The position numbers were made by a program, and so were the translations under genes. From the NCBI GenBank assembly GCA_016711485.1, contig JADJSX010000024.1:62001-126000 (forward strand): 64,000 nt of DNA, in the 5' to 3' direction. This DNA is from Leptospiraceae bacterium (GTDB lineage Bacteria; Spirochaetota; Leptospiria; Leptospirales; Leptospiraceae). The notes beneath the pieces are model-generated. The model was not told where the DNA came from and did not search any database. It saw nothing but the letters and a program-made list of their open reading frames with translations. This document shows positions 26,747 to 36,130 of the stretch, piece after piece. How positions within the stretch are numbered: the stretch's first letter is position 1; every line of letters starts with the position of its first letter.

Positions 26747-29700
26747 TTACTTATTCTTACGGTTACTCCAAATTCTACCTGCGAGAATTGCTCCCACAAG
26801 GAGTGCGATGGCTGCTGCGACTCCTCTTGTTGTGCCACTCTTCGCTGACTTGGAAATATAAGCCATAAGTTTGTTACCACCATTGATCACTTCGTCTACG
26901 AAGGCTACATCCGCAGTTGTTGTGTATGAGGTTGGTAAATCACCTAAAACACAACCAGATGGAGTTCCAGCAGTATTTGAGCAGTAGTATTTTCCGCTGT
27001 CATTTCCGGCTGTTCCAGGATCATAGGTATCAGCACCTGCACAATCTAGACATAGGTTTTTGTTTGGTTTTGGTAGGATTTGATATGCGTTAGAGTTAAC
27101 GATATTTGCTGCCTTATACCAATTTGTGTAGGTGTTACCGTTTGAATTAATCCAATCTAAATACTTAGGGTAAGCCGAATCAGTTGAACTGTTCAAGTTT
27201 TTGCCTTCTACTTGTGGTTTCCAAACTCCAGGAACGATTGTTCCCCAAGCGAACTTAATATTATCACTCTTATACTTATCTTTACCTACGCAAGCAGAAT
27301 CAGCTTCAACGGGAGCGTGATAAGGACAATAAGTTGAGTCACCTGATGCCCAAACATAACCAGACCCAGCCACATGGATTTCTTTCGCAGAGCCAGATGT
27401 AGAGGGAGTTTGGAAGTATCTCAGGTATAAGTCATAGGGAGCATTTCCTACTTCATCTCTTGTTGCTGGAGAAGTTAGTTTGATACTAACACGACCTATA
27501 TCACCTGGACGGAATGTCTTAAATGTGCTACTATAACCGCCAGTAGAGTGAGTAGATGGAGCCCCTGCATTATTGAGGAGTACATCTGTTGTCGCGTTAC
27601 TGGATGTTTTTGGGATTAACACTAGATTATCTTTCAGTTGTGCTGCTGTTGGGTTAGTGATAGTAAGAGGATTATTAACAGTCAAAGCTGTATCAACTCC
27701 GCCACTAACTGTAGAAACTGTCCAACTAGATGGTCTTTGTGTTCCATCGTAACGATAGTAAGTTGCTTTGTATTCAGAAACTCCTAAACCAGGAAGTCTG
27801 AGTTGTAGCGTTTGACTTTCGTAGTCGTAACGCCCTCTGACTATGATCTGATAATTTCCACGTATCTCTACTATACCGCCTGTCGCATTGGTGTCTTCCT
27901 CATTATAGAACTGAACCGTATAGTCATTCAAGTCTCTGTTGGTAGGATTCGGCCAGTTATTCTCTATGTTAAGAGAATAAACCTTATCTCTCATACTTGG
28001 GAAACGAGTCTTAAATGCTTTAGTTGCATCACTTGGGTAAGCATCATTTGCATCTTCTACACCATCACCGTCAGTATCTGTGATTGGGAGAGCGTTTAAA
28101 GCAGCAATCGTTGTGTCCAAGGTAAAGTCTTTAAGAAGTAACATAACTTTTAAAGTTCCAGAAACATCTTTCACAATTTCAATTGCTTGCATAGAGGATG
28201 TATATCCACCTTTATAAGCCTGTCCATATACAAATATAGAGCTTGCATTCATTTGAATTGGCAAAGTTCCTGTTACTCTTCCTGAACCATCACTTAGAGC
28301 TTGGAAAAGAACATATCCATTTGACGAGGCATCATAGATTTTAATTATAACACCCGATACTGCCACTCCATTTTGGTCTTTAACAATTAGGTCAATTGGA
28401 ATGCTATTAGTTACTGAACCAGTAAAGTTATCAGTCACGGCGGTTTCATTTTCAGCCTTAACTGCTAGTGTTGCGGATCCGGTGATGCTTGATTTCACAG
28501 CAGTAATAGTTGTGTTCCCTGCAGCTACAGTAGAGGCTAAACCATTTGAGCCTGACGCATTACTAATAGTTGCCGCACCAGTACTACTAGATGCCCATGT
28601 TACTTGATCTGTAATGTCTACTTTGCTTCCATCGGAGAAGTTACCCCATGCGGTATATTGTTTAGTTGCCCCTGCCGGATAAGTCGCATTAGCCCCAATA
28701 TAGATACCTGTTAATGTAACTGAGTTCACAGTGAGAGTTGTTGAGTCAGATACCGCACCTAACGTTGCAGAAATATTTGTAGAACCAGCTGCCACAGGAG
28801 TTGCGAGACCATTTGAACCACCAGCATTGCTAATAGTAGCCTTTGATGTAGCAGAAGAAGCCCAAGTAACAGTATTTGTTATATCCGCAGTTGTTCCATT
28901 GGAATAGGTCCCAGTTGCAGTAAATTGTTTTGTGAAACCTGTGCTAACAGTATCCCCTCTCGGAGAAATCGCGATAGAAGTTAATGTAACAGCGGCATTC
29001 ACAGTCAAGGTTGCAGTTCCTGACATTCCACCAAATGCAGCTGTAATGGTTGGAGATCCTGCAGCTACACCAGTTGCTAGACCACCCGTTGTGATTGTCG
29101 CAAAACCAGTATTAGACGATGTCCACGTTGCTGTGTTAGTAATATCAGAAGAAGCTCCACCGTTATAGTTTGCTGTAGCGGTAAATTGTTGTGTACCACC
29201 AACAGTCACAGAAGGAGTAGAAGGAGTAACAGAAATATTAGCCAAAACCGCTTGTACAGTTAACGCAATAGAGTTACTAGTTACACCACTTAAGCTCGCG
29301 CTGATATTGGTAGACCCACTGTAGATACCGGTTGCTTTTCTGGTTGTGCCATTGATAGTTGCTTTCGCAGTATCAGAAGATGTCCAAGTTACACTACCTG
29401 AAATATCACGTGGAGCAAGTCCATCATTGTATGTTCCCATAGCAACGTAGGCAGCCGTTTGATTTCCATAAGCAACACTTGTGTCCCCAGTAACGTTGAT
29501 AGAAAGGAGAGTCGCAGCATCCACTGTTAGAGTTACAGAGTTACTTGTAATACTAGTCGTAGGATCTGTTGCAGAAATACTTGCTGTACCTGCGGTTACA
29601 CCAGTTGCCTTTCCTTTGTTTGCTGTTGCTGTATTATCAATCGTAGCATTTCCTGTATTAGAAGAATTCCAAGTTACAGACGAAGTGATGTTAGCTGTTG

Positions 29701-31873
29701 ACCCGTTATTGTAAGTTCCAGTTGCAGTAAATCCAGTTGATTGTGTAGTTCCTACAATTAAATTGCTAGGACTTGTAGGGGTAATTGCAATAGAAGAAAG
29801 GGTAATCGCAGTTACGCCTAACGCTACAGAGCTACTATTGATTGCACCTAAACTAGCAGAAATATTGGTTGAACCTGCCGATACGCCAGTTGCTTTTCCT
29901 TTGCTAGAATCCGCCACATTACTAATAGTAGCATTTCCAGTTGCAGAGGAATTCCAAGTTACAGAAGAAGAAATATCTGCTGTAGTTCCATTGTCGTAAT
30001 GACCGATTGCAGTAAATGCGTTAGTAGTCATACCTACAATTACAGAGGAAGCAGGAGCATTGATACTAATGGATTGAAGAGTAGTCGCATTAACTGTAAA
30101 ACCAACTGAATTACTAGTAACACTACTTAGTGTTGCAGTAATATTAGAAGATCCAGCCGAAACACCTGTAATTTTTCCTTTAGAAGCATCTCCCGCATTA
30201 CTAATAGTAGCCGCTCCTGTATTAGAAGATATCCAAGTAACTTGAGAAGAAATATCTGCTGTTATTCCAGTGTTGTAAGTTCCTGTCGCAGTGTATGCAT
30301 TGGTAATTGTCAAACCAGCGATTGTAGAAGTAACAGACGGAGTGATTGCAATAGAAACAAGAGTAGCAGCAGAAACTCCAAGTGCCACTGTATTACTGGT
30401 TACACCACTTAAACTTGCAGTGATATTGGTGGAACCTACTGATACGCCAGTTGCTTTACCTTTTGTCGCATCTGCTACGTTACTGATAGTAGCAACTCCT
30501 ACAGCAGAAGAGTTCCAAGTTACAGCGGAGGTAATATTAGCAGTCGTGCTATTATTGTAAGTTCCAGTTGCGGTAAACGTTTGGTTATTCCCTGCTATGA
30601 TAGATGGATTGTTGTTAGGAGTAATTGCTATCGAAACTAAAGTAGCAGAATTTACTGTAACAGCCACTGTATTACTGGTTACTCCGCCGAATGTAGCAGT
30701 GATGTTAGTTGAACCTGTTGCTACCGATTGCATTGCTCCACCATTTACTAAATCAGAAACGATAGTCGCAGCAGCATTATTAGAGGAATTCCAGACAGCC
30801 ATTTTGGTTACATCTAAAGTAGTATTGTCTGAATAAGTTGCTATTGCAGTAAATTGTTGTCCTAATCCCACTGTAAGAGATGACCCGCCCGAAATTGCAA
30901 TGGATGTGAGAGTCGGGGCGGATGCCGGAATCGTTATATTTACTGTTCCAGTTACTCCTAGCAGAGAAGCTGTTACGGCAGTAGTACCTTCGTTTACAGT
31001 ACTTAGTACACCTTTTGTCCCAGAAGCATTGCTCTGAGTAGCGATATTGGAATCTCCCGTTCCCCAAGTTACTTGATTGGTGAGATTCTGGTTGCTACCA
31101 TCTGAAAAAATACCTGTTGCTACGTATTGTGTTACAATACCTTTTGCAGGATTCAAATTTCCAGTGATTTGAATAGATACTAAGGTTACGGCAGCTACTG
31201 CTATAGGACTATTATTACTGGATACAGCCGAAGAACCAGTTGGAGTAAAACTTGCCGCAACAGTTGTGCTTCCTGAACTTACACCGGTCACTTGACCAGC
31301 AGTGCTAGGATTATTGCTAACTACAGTTGCAACACTGGAGCTACCTGTCGTCCAACTTGCATAACTTGTAATATCCTGTGTTGAACCATCAGAAAAAACA
31401 GCTATTGCAGTATATTGTGTGCTTGTACCGGATGCAACTTGTGAGCTAGAGCTTGTTACTGTAATGGAAGTTAGACTTGCATTGGTGACAGTTAAGTTAC
31501 CAGTTCCTTCTAAGGAATCCATTGTAGCTTTTACTTGTGAGGTACCTGCGGTTTTTCCGCTAACGCGTCCCTTTGTTCCCGTTGCTTCAGAAACACTGGT
31601 ATTTTGCGTACCCCATGTTACCTCGGAAGTAATATCATGGTGACTTCCGTTGGAGTAATACCCTTCTGCCTTAAATACGCCGTAGGTTCCTTGCGCGATT
31701 TGGGCATTTGTAGGAGTTACTCTTATTTCTGTTAAAGATCCACCACCAGTTAAAGAAAAATTCTGGGTGGTATCTCCACTTGAACTCGAAAAAGGTAAAA
31801 ATTTCTTTTCCTTTTTCGAACATCCGCCTACAAAAAGTAGGGCGGTGATCAAAATATAAATGATTTTTTTCAT
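26747..31873 (-). CDS. Giant BIG2-repeat lipoprotein with LruC domain, larger paralogue
   Basis: About 1708 residues, a paralogue of the neighbouring gene. Signal MKKIIYILITALLFVGGC, then SKKEKKFLPF. I count twelve BIG2 domains (to about residue 1215), several nearly identical in their KGKATGVSxGSTNI segments. A DTDGDGVEDANDAYPSD calcium loop (about 1340) leads to the LruC-like domain with IENNWPN and DLNDYTVQFYNEE. The last 30 residues (GVAAAIALLVGAILAGRIW and a basic end) match the paralogue almost exactly, although the rest has diverged. I chose the ATG at 31873 because GGAGATAAGAGAG lies just upstream and the lipoprotein signal starts there. It is probably a long surface fibre; ligands are unknown. 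Each gene is followed by a strong hairpin with flanking T-runs, so the pair is likely transcribed separately. Confidence 0.9.
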   Translation of the reverse strand: MKKIIYILITALLFVGGCSKKEKKFLPFSSSSGDTTQNFSLTGGGSLTEIRVTPTNAQIAQGTYGVFKAEGYYSNGSHHDITSEVTWGTQNTSVSEATGTKGRVSGKTAGTSQVKATMDSLEGTGNLTVTNASLTSITVTSSSSQVASGTSTQYTAIAVFSDGSTQDITSYASWTTGSSSVATVVSNNPSTAGQVTGVSSGSTTVAASFTPTGSSAVSSNNSPIAVAAVTLVSIQITGNLNPAKGIVTQYVATGIFSDGSNQNLTNQVTWGTGDSNIATQSNASGTKGVLSTVNEGTTAVTASLLGVTGTVNITIPASAPTLTSIAISGGSSLTVGLGQQFTAIATYSDNTTLDVTKMAVWNSSNNAAATIVSDLVNGGAMQSVATGSTNITATFGGVTSNTVAVTVNSATLVSIAITPNNNPSIIAGNNQTFTATGTYNNSTTANITSAVTWNSSAVGVATISNVADATKGKATGVSVGSTNITASLSGVTSNTVALGVSAATLVSIAITPSVTSTIAGLTITNAYTATGTYNTGITADISSQVTWISSNTGAATISNAGDASKGKITGVSAGSSNITATLSSVTSNSVGFTVNATTLQSISINAPASSVIVGMTTNAFTAIGHYDNGTTADISSSVTWNSSATGNATISNVADSSKGKATGVSAGSTNISASLGAINSSSVALGVTAITLSSIAITPTSPSNLIVGTTQSTGFTATGTYNNGSTANITSSVTWNSSNTGNATIDNTATANKGKATGVTAGTASISATDPTTSITSNSVTLTVDAATLLSINVTGDTSVAYGNQTAAYVAMGTYNDGLAPRDISGSVTWTSSDTAKATINGTTRKATGIYSGSTNISASLSGVTSNSIALTVQAVLANISVTPSTPSVTVGGTQQFTATANYNGGASSDITNTATWTSSNTGFATITTGGLATGVAAGSPTITAAFGGMSGTATLTVNAAVTLTSIAISPRGDTVSTGFTKQFTATGTYSNGTTADITNTVTWASSATSKATISNAGGSNGLATPVAAGSTNISATLGAVSDSTTLTVNSVTLTGIYIGANATYPAGATKQYTAWGNFSDGSKVDITDQVTWASSSTGAATISNASGSNGLASTVAAGNTTITAVKSSITGSATLAVKAENETAVTDNFTGSVTNSIPIDLIVKDQNGVAVSGVIIKIYDASSNGYVLFQALSDGSGRVTGTLPIQMNASSIFVYGQAYKGGYTSSMQAIEIVKDVSGTLKVMLLLKDFTLDTTIAALNALPITDTDGDGVEDANDAYPSDATKAFKTRFPSMRDKVYSLNIENNWPNPTNRDLNDYTVQFYNEEDTNATGGIVEIRGNYQIIVRGRYDYESQTLQLRLPGLGVSEYKATYYRYDGTQRPSSWTVSTVSGGVDTALTVNNPLTITNPTAAQLKDNLVLIPKTSSNATTDVLLNNAGAPSTHSTGGYSSTFKTFRPGDIGRVSIKLTSPATRDEVGNAPYDLYLRYFQTPSTSGSAKEIHVAGSGYVWASGDSTYCPYHAPVEADSACVGKDKYKSDNIKFAWGTIVPGVWKPQVEGKNLNSSTDSAYPKYLDWINSNGNTYTNWYKAANIVNSNAYQILPKPNKNLCLDCAGADTYDPGTAGNDSGKYYCSNTAGTPSGCVLGDLPTSYTTTADVAFVDEVINGGNKLMAYISKSAKSGTTRGVAAAIALLVGAILAGRIWSNRKNK

Positions 31874-32727
31874 GACTCTCTTATCTCCATTTTTATCGTG
31901 TACTTTCTGACTAATTAAAATTATATATTCAATCATTTTAAAAAAAACTTTTAAAAATTAATATTGCAAAATGAAAAAAAACCAAATGAGTTTTAGAAAA
32001 TAAAATTTGCAGTACGGAGATTTTAATTTTTTTCGAGCACTAACGACTTTAGTCAAGTATTTATTGATTAAAAATCATTCTATATAATCAGAAATATGTC
32101 CTAATTTAGAAAATAGAAATATTCAGTCTACACTAAAAAAACTGTTCGATAAAATTATGGGTTCAATACTAAACGAGTAATATAAATTAAGGTTTGTTCG
32201 ATTTCAGAAAATTATCCGTTTTGTCACTACTGAAACTCAACCTACGAAGAAAGTTGTGCTGGATTTGCGAGTAAGCAAATGAGGAGAATAGCCTCAACAA
32301 TTCAATATCATTCAGTTAAGAAAGAGAGAAGATGGATTAACCACGATGGATACGAAGAACGCGAAGAAAAGATTTGTTTTGATAAACTCCTTCGCAAGGT
32401 CTATCTGACAAAGATAGTATTAGATTGCCTTTACTACGGTTGCTAAATAGATTTCTCACACGCTTACGCTGTTCGACAAACTCAGTGCAGGCTCTGCAAG
32501 CTCGGATGTCCCCCCATTTGCTTTGTTGCAAATCCAGCACCTTCGTTTAGTTCGAAATGACTGTACAAATCCTTATCTTAATGACATTGAGCGATATAGG
32601 CAGGTTTTAACCCCTAAATTCGCCCGATTTTCAAGTAGACATAAATAAAAATGTGCTAGAATATTATGTCTATCCGATAATTTAGTATACAAATATACTT
32701 TTTTGAGGAATTTTAGGCATTTTTAAG
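31874..32727. other. Gene-free region with degenerate repeats upstream of ftsQ
   Basis: No believable gene is present. 31937-32200 is AT-rich without clear structure. 32256-32268 (GTGCTGGATTTGC) and 32528-32540 are perfect inverted repeats, and a MITE-like element overlaps them (next entry). The last 130 bases should contain the ftsQ promoter, which I could not place. Confidence 0.6.
32303..32589. mobile_element. MITE-like element, degenerate
   Basis: The left end CAATATCATTCAGTTAAGAA (32303-32322) is inverted relative to the right end TCCTTATCTTAATGACATTG (32570-32589); about 15 of 20 positions agree. The same ends, better preserved, bound the element at 54903-55078. The inside holds ACCACGATGGATACGAAGAA (from 32340), a wording common to dispersed bacterial repeats. 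No transposase gene. Confidence 0.5.
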
Positions 32728-33468
32728 ATGAATGAGCAAGAATACGAAGTCAAAAACAACCGTATAAAGCTGGGAGCGATTTTTATTATCGTAGCTTCCT
32801 TGCTCGTGATAATATATGATTTCGGATTTAACCGCAAATCAGGAATGTCTTCGGCAATCAATAAATTAGTCATCACTGGGCACCACAAACTCTCCAAGGA
32901 AGAAATCCTATCCATCTTGGAAGTGCAAGCAGGAGTTCCCTTCGAGGACTATAACTTAAAACTGCTGGAAGAAAAATTGGAAAAACATCCAAGAATCAAA
33001 AAAGCAAGTGTCACAAGACGATCCAAAGAACAACTTTTAGTATCGATTGTGGAGCGTGGAGCAAGATTTATCGTAAACTCTAACGACAATTTGTACGAAA
33101 TAGATGAAGAATACCAATTGGTTTCGGTAGATGATATACGGGACACGAACTTAGTTGTTTTAAGCGGAGAATTTCAATTAGGGAAAGACAAAAAAGTAAG
33201 TAAAAAACTAAAAGAATTTTCTGAGTCAGTTGAAAATCTTTTTGAAGCTTATCCAGCCCTCAAAGAACGAATCGCAGAAGTACGACTTGATGAAGATGGG
33301 GAAATAACGATATATACTCAGTATCCGCAAAGAATTCGAGTGAATATGGGAAACAAATTGGAAAGTATGCAAGTTCGAAAATTATATGCAAGTTTGGCTT
33401 ATTTTGAAAACCAAACCTCAAACGTAAGATTATTAGATTTAAGGGGAGATGACGCAGTTTATCATTAG
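32728..33468 (+). CDS. ftsQ: Cell division protein FtsQ/DivIB
   Basis: This 246-residue bitopic protein has a short cytoplasmic tail, one membrane segment (about 16-32) and a periplasmic POTRA domain (about 42-112), with ITGHHKLSKEEIL, VPFEDYNLKLLEEKLEKHPRI and VSIVERGARFIV. A FtsQ beta domain continues to the end. FtsQ links early and late divisome proteins. The order ftsQ-ftsA-ftsZ, with six bases to ftsA, supports the call more than sequence alone, since FtsQ is poorly conserved. No ddl or mur gene precedes it here, because the upstream DNA is repeat-rich. Confidence 0.9.
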   Translation: MNEQEYEVKNNRIKLGAIFIIVASLLVIIYDFGFNRKSGMSSAINKLVITGHHKLSKEEILSILEVQAGVPFEDYNLKLLEEKLEKHPRIKKASVTRRSKEQLLVSIVERGARFIVNSNDNLYEIDEEYQLVSVDDIRDTNLVVLSGEFQLGKDKKVSKKLKEFSESVENLFEAYPALKERIAEVRLDEDGEITIYTQYPQRIRVNMGNKLESMQVRKLYASLAYFENQTSNVRLLDLRGDDAVYH

Positions 33469-33474
33469 AATCAT

Positions 33475-34722
33475 ATGCAGGAATTAGACAACAGTATAGC
33501 CGCAATAGATCTGGGTTCTTCTCTTATTAAAGTTGTAGTAGGAAGAGCCATCAGTGAAAATGAAATAGAAATCATTGGCACAGGAACCGCAATGTGTTCT
33601 GGAATTAAAAACGGAGCAATCATAAATATTGAGACTACAACCAAATCCATCAATGAAGCAATCAGCCTTGCCGAACTTATGGCAGGACAAGAAATTACGC
33701 AAGTAATTGTAAATATTACCGGAAAAACAATAAAGGCAGACAATTCCAAAGCGGTAGTCGCAATCACAAATCGAGAACGAATCGTTACCGAAGATGACGT
33801 TAGACGCGTGATCGAAGCGGCACAACCGAGAGTCCCTAGCGACCAGATGGTATTACACGTATTATCCAAAGAATTTTCCGTAGACGACCAAACCAATATT
33901 AAAGAACCTTTAGGAATGACAGGCGTTAGACTCGAAGCAGAAGTCCATGTGGTTACTGCAGGTATAACGACTGTTCACAACTTAGACAAATGTATCAGCG
34001 GAGCAGGACTCGAACAAATCGACAAAGTACTTTCAAGTTTTGCATCTTCCGAAGCTGTATTAACCAGCGGCGAAAAAGACTTAGGAACAGCAGTCATTGA
34101 TATAGGTGCCGGGATTACGGATATTGTAATTTTTCAAGACGGCGGAGTTTGTTATTCTAGCGTGATTCCATTTGGCGGAAACAATATCACAAGTGATATT
34201 TCTATTGGACTTAAAACTCCACTTGAACCAGCAGAAATCATCAAAAAAAAGTTCGGACATTGTTTACACGAATCAGTTGAACCAACAGAGAAATTAGAAG
34301 TTCCTGCGGTAAGCGGAAGACCTTCCAGACAAGTTCTGAGACAAGACTTAGTGCGAATCGTAGAAGCTAGAACAAGAGAAATTTTAGAGCATATCAATCA
34401 TGAACTAGATAAGTCTGGAAAAAAATCATTCTTATCCGGTGGAGTCATTCTCACAGGTGGAACTAGTTTACTTCCAGGAATTGATATACTTGCGGAAGAC
34501 ATATTCGGATTATCCGTAATCGTTGCAAGACCAGCAGGACTTGGTGGGCTCTCTGAGAGAGTTGCCTCTCCTGAATATTCGACGGCAGTAGGCTTAATAA
34601 AATATGTAGTAAGAAGCATTGAAATAGAAAGTAAAACACCCAACGAAAAATGGAGCGCGTCTTCCGGGGAAAAAGAAAATCCTCTCAAGAAAGTGTGGCG
34701 TTGGATGGAAACCAATTTATAA
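33475..34722 (+). CDS. ftsA: Cell division protein FtsA
   Basis: FtsA is the actin-like ATPase that tethers FtsZ to the membrane and recruits later divisome proteins. The 415-residue protein shows the phosphate-1 loop AAIDLGSSLIKVVVG (about 9-23), the SHS2/1C domain between about 85 and 165, the phosphate-2 loop AVIDIGAGITDIVIF (about 205-219) and the adenosine motif GVILTGGTSLLPG (about 322-334). A short amphipathic tail (LKKVWRWMETNL) can act as the membrane anchor. It lies between ftsQ and ftsZ and is probably co-transcribed with both. Confidence 0.96.
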   Translation: MQELDNSIAAIDLGSSLIKVVVGRAISENEIEIIGTGTAMCSGIKNGAIINIETTTKSINEAISLAELMAGQEITQVIVNITGKTIKADNSKAVVAITNRERIVTEDDVRRVIEAAQPRVPSDQMVLHVLSKEFSVDDQTNIKEPLGMTGVRLEAEVHVVTAGITTVHNLDKCISGAGLEQIDKVLSSFASSEAVLTSGEKDLGTAVIDIGAGITDIVIFQDGGVCYSSVIPFGGNNITSDISIGLKTPLEPAEIIKKKFGHCLHESVEPTEKLEVPAVSGRPSRQVLRQDLVRIVEARTREILEHINHELDKSGKKSFLSGGVILTGGTSLLPGIDILAEDIFGLSVIVARPAGLGGLSERVASPEYSTAVGLIKYVVRSIEIESKTPNEKWSASSGEKENPLKKVWRWMETNL

Positions 34723-34777
34723 AACAATTGGCTTACCTTGTGAAAGGTGAAATTAAAATTTAAAATGGAGCAAAAGT

Positions 34778-35992
34778 ATGCTGTATATGGATGAACAAAG
34801 AACAAGTCCCGTAGTAATCAAAGTGGTAGGAGTTGGTGGCGGTGGTATGAATGCTGTTAGCCGCATGGTGAGTGCCAATTTCCGCGGTGTTGAATTTATA
34901 GTAATGAATACGGATGAACAGGTTCTGAGCAAATCCAGCGTAGAAAACCGCGTTCAACTCGGAAACAAAGTGACTCGCGGAATGGGTGCCGGTGGTGACC
35001 CTGATGTTGGAAATAAAGCGGCGCAGGAAGACAAAGACCGAATAGCCTCTGTTCTAAAAGGTGCGGATATGGTATTCGTAACCGCTGGAATGGGTGGAGG
35101 AACCGGAACGGGTGCGGCTCCTGTAATCGCAGAAATAGCAAAAGAACTAAAATGTCTCGTAGTGGGTGTAGTAACTCTTCCCTTCGGATTCGAAGGACGA
35201 CGTAGAAACGATCTAGCAAAATCTGGTCTCAACATGTTACGCCAAAACGTAGATACCCTCATCACAATCAAAAACGATTCTATCTTCAAAGTAGTAGACA
35301 AAAAAGCATCTATCGACTATGCGTTTCGCGTAATCGATGATATCCTCTTAAACGCAGTAAAAGGATTAAGCGATATCATCAACCACCCTGGAATCATCAA
35401 CGTGGATTTTGCTGACGTAAAGACAATCATGAAAGACACCGGCGACGCAATCATGGGAGTTGGAGAAGGAATCGGCGAAAACAGAGTAGCCGACGCAGTA
35501 GAACATGCGATTAACAATGTGTTACTCGAAGAAAATTCTATCGCAGGCGCAAGTTCTTTACTAATCAACGTAACCGGCGGAAACGATTTAACAATCAACG
35601 ATTGGAATGAAGTTTCCCAAGTTATAACAGGTCAAGTAGACACTAACGCAAATATCATCATCGGTCTAAACGAAGAAGAAGGACTCAACGAAAAAATCCG
35701 CGTGACTGTAATTGCAACTGGATTTAGAGCAAGACTTCCTCATACTCTAAATTCTCTCAAACGCGACCAAGCTCCCGTGAACAAAGAGCAACAACAACCA
35801 CAAAGAGACCAACGCGAAGTCCAGCAACAACCACAACCAATGGTTCGCCCAAAAGTTGTGAACATGCCAGACCCACATGATTACATAGAGCCAACCCGCT
35901 CTATCAAAACTCCTCAACGTGTGAACTCTCCTTACAATTACAACGAAGACTACGATATTCCAGCTTACTTACGTCGGGGTAATCGGGATTAG
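34778..35992 (+). CDS. ftsZ: Cell division protein FtsZ
   Basis: FtsZ is the tubulin-like GTPase that forms the division ring. The 404-residue protein has the GTP-binding loops VGVGGGGMNAV (about 16-26) and GMGGGTGTGAAPVIA (about 104-118), the T7 catalytic loop with NVDFADVKTIM (about 207-217), and a carboxy-terminal conserved peptide ending DYDIPAYLRRG that binds FtsA. The linker before it is glutamine- and proline-rich. GGAG eight bases upstream supports the first ATG rather than the one three codons later. Codon use is slightly more GC-rich than in neighbours, as expected for a highly expressed gene. Confidence 0.98.
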   Translation: MLYMDEQRTSPVVIKVVGVGGGGMNAVSRMVSANFRGVEFIVMNTDEQVLSKSSVENRVQLGNKVTRGMGAGGDPDVGNKAAQEDKDRIASVLKGADMVFVTAGMGGGTGTGAAPVIAEIAKELKCLVVGVVTLPFGFEGRRRNDLAKSGLNMLRQNVDTLITIKNDSIFKVVDKKASIDYAFRVIDDILLNAVKGLSDIINHPGIINVDFADVKTIMKDTGDAIMGVGEGIGENRVADAVEHAINNVLLEENSIAGASSLLINVTGGNDLTINDWNEVSQVITGQVDTNANIIIGLNEEEGLNEKIRVTVIATGFRARLPHTLNSLKRDQAPVNKEQQQPQRDQREVQQQPQPMVRPKVVNMPDPHDYIEPTRSIKTPQRVNSPYNYNEDYDIPAYLRRGNRD

Positions 35993-36008
35993 GCTCAGTA
36001 GATGTTGA

Positions 36009-36118
36009 CCTAACCCCACACCTCAACTCCTGTTAGATACTCAGGATTATCCCCTTCCCTGATAGGGAAGGGGACTTCATTGTGTAGATACTTGAAGTTC
36101 TAGAAAGTCGGGGTTAGG
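36009..36118. repeat. Nested inverted repeat after ftsZ
   Basis: CCTAACCCC at 36009-36017 is the exact reverse complement of GGGGTTAGG at 36110-36118. Between them a perfect 11-bp hairpin, TCCCCTTCCCT (36050-36060) with 36064-36074 and loop GAT, can form. It probably ends the ftsQAZ transcript and looks like a small mobile palindromic element. Confidence 0.6.
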
Positions 36119-36130
36119 CCAAGAACCACT

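Noticed and set aside
23864..31643. Many plus-strand ORFs of 60-96 codons opposite the BIG2 genes
   Set aside because: They recur at the Ig-domain period and simply mirror the repeats on the other strand; none has a ribosome site.
33471..35598. Large antisense ORFs opposite ftsA and ftsZ
   Set aside because: Typical shadows of highly biased codon use in these conserved genes.
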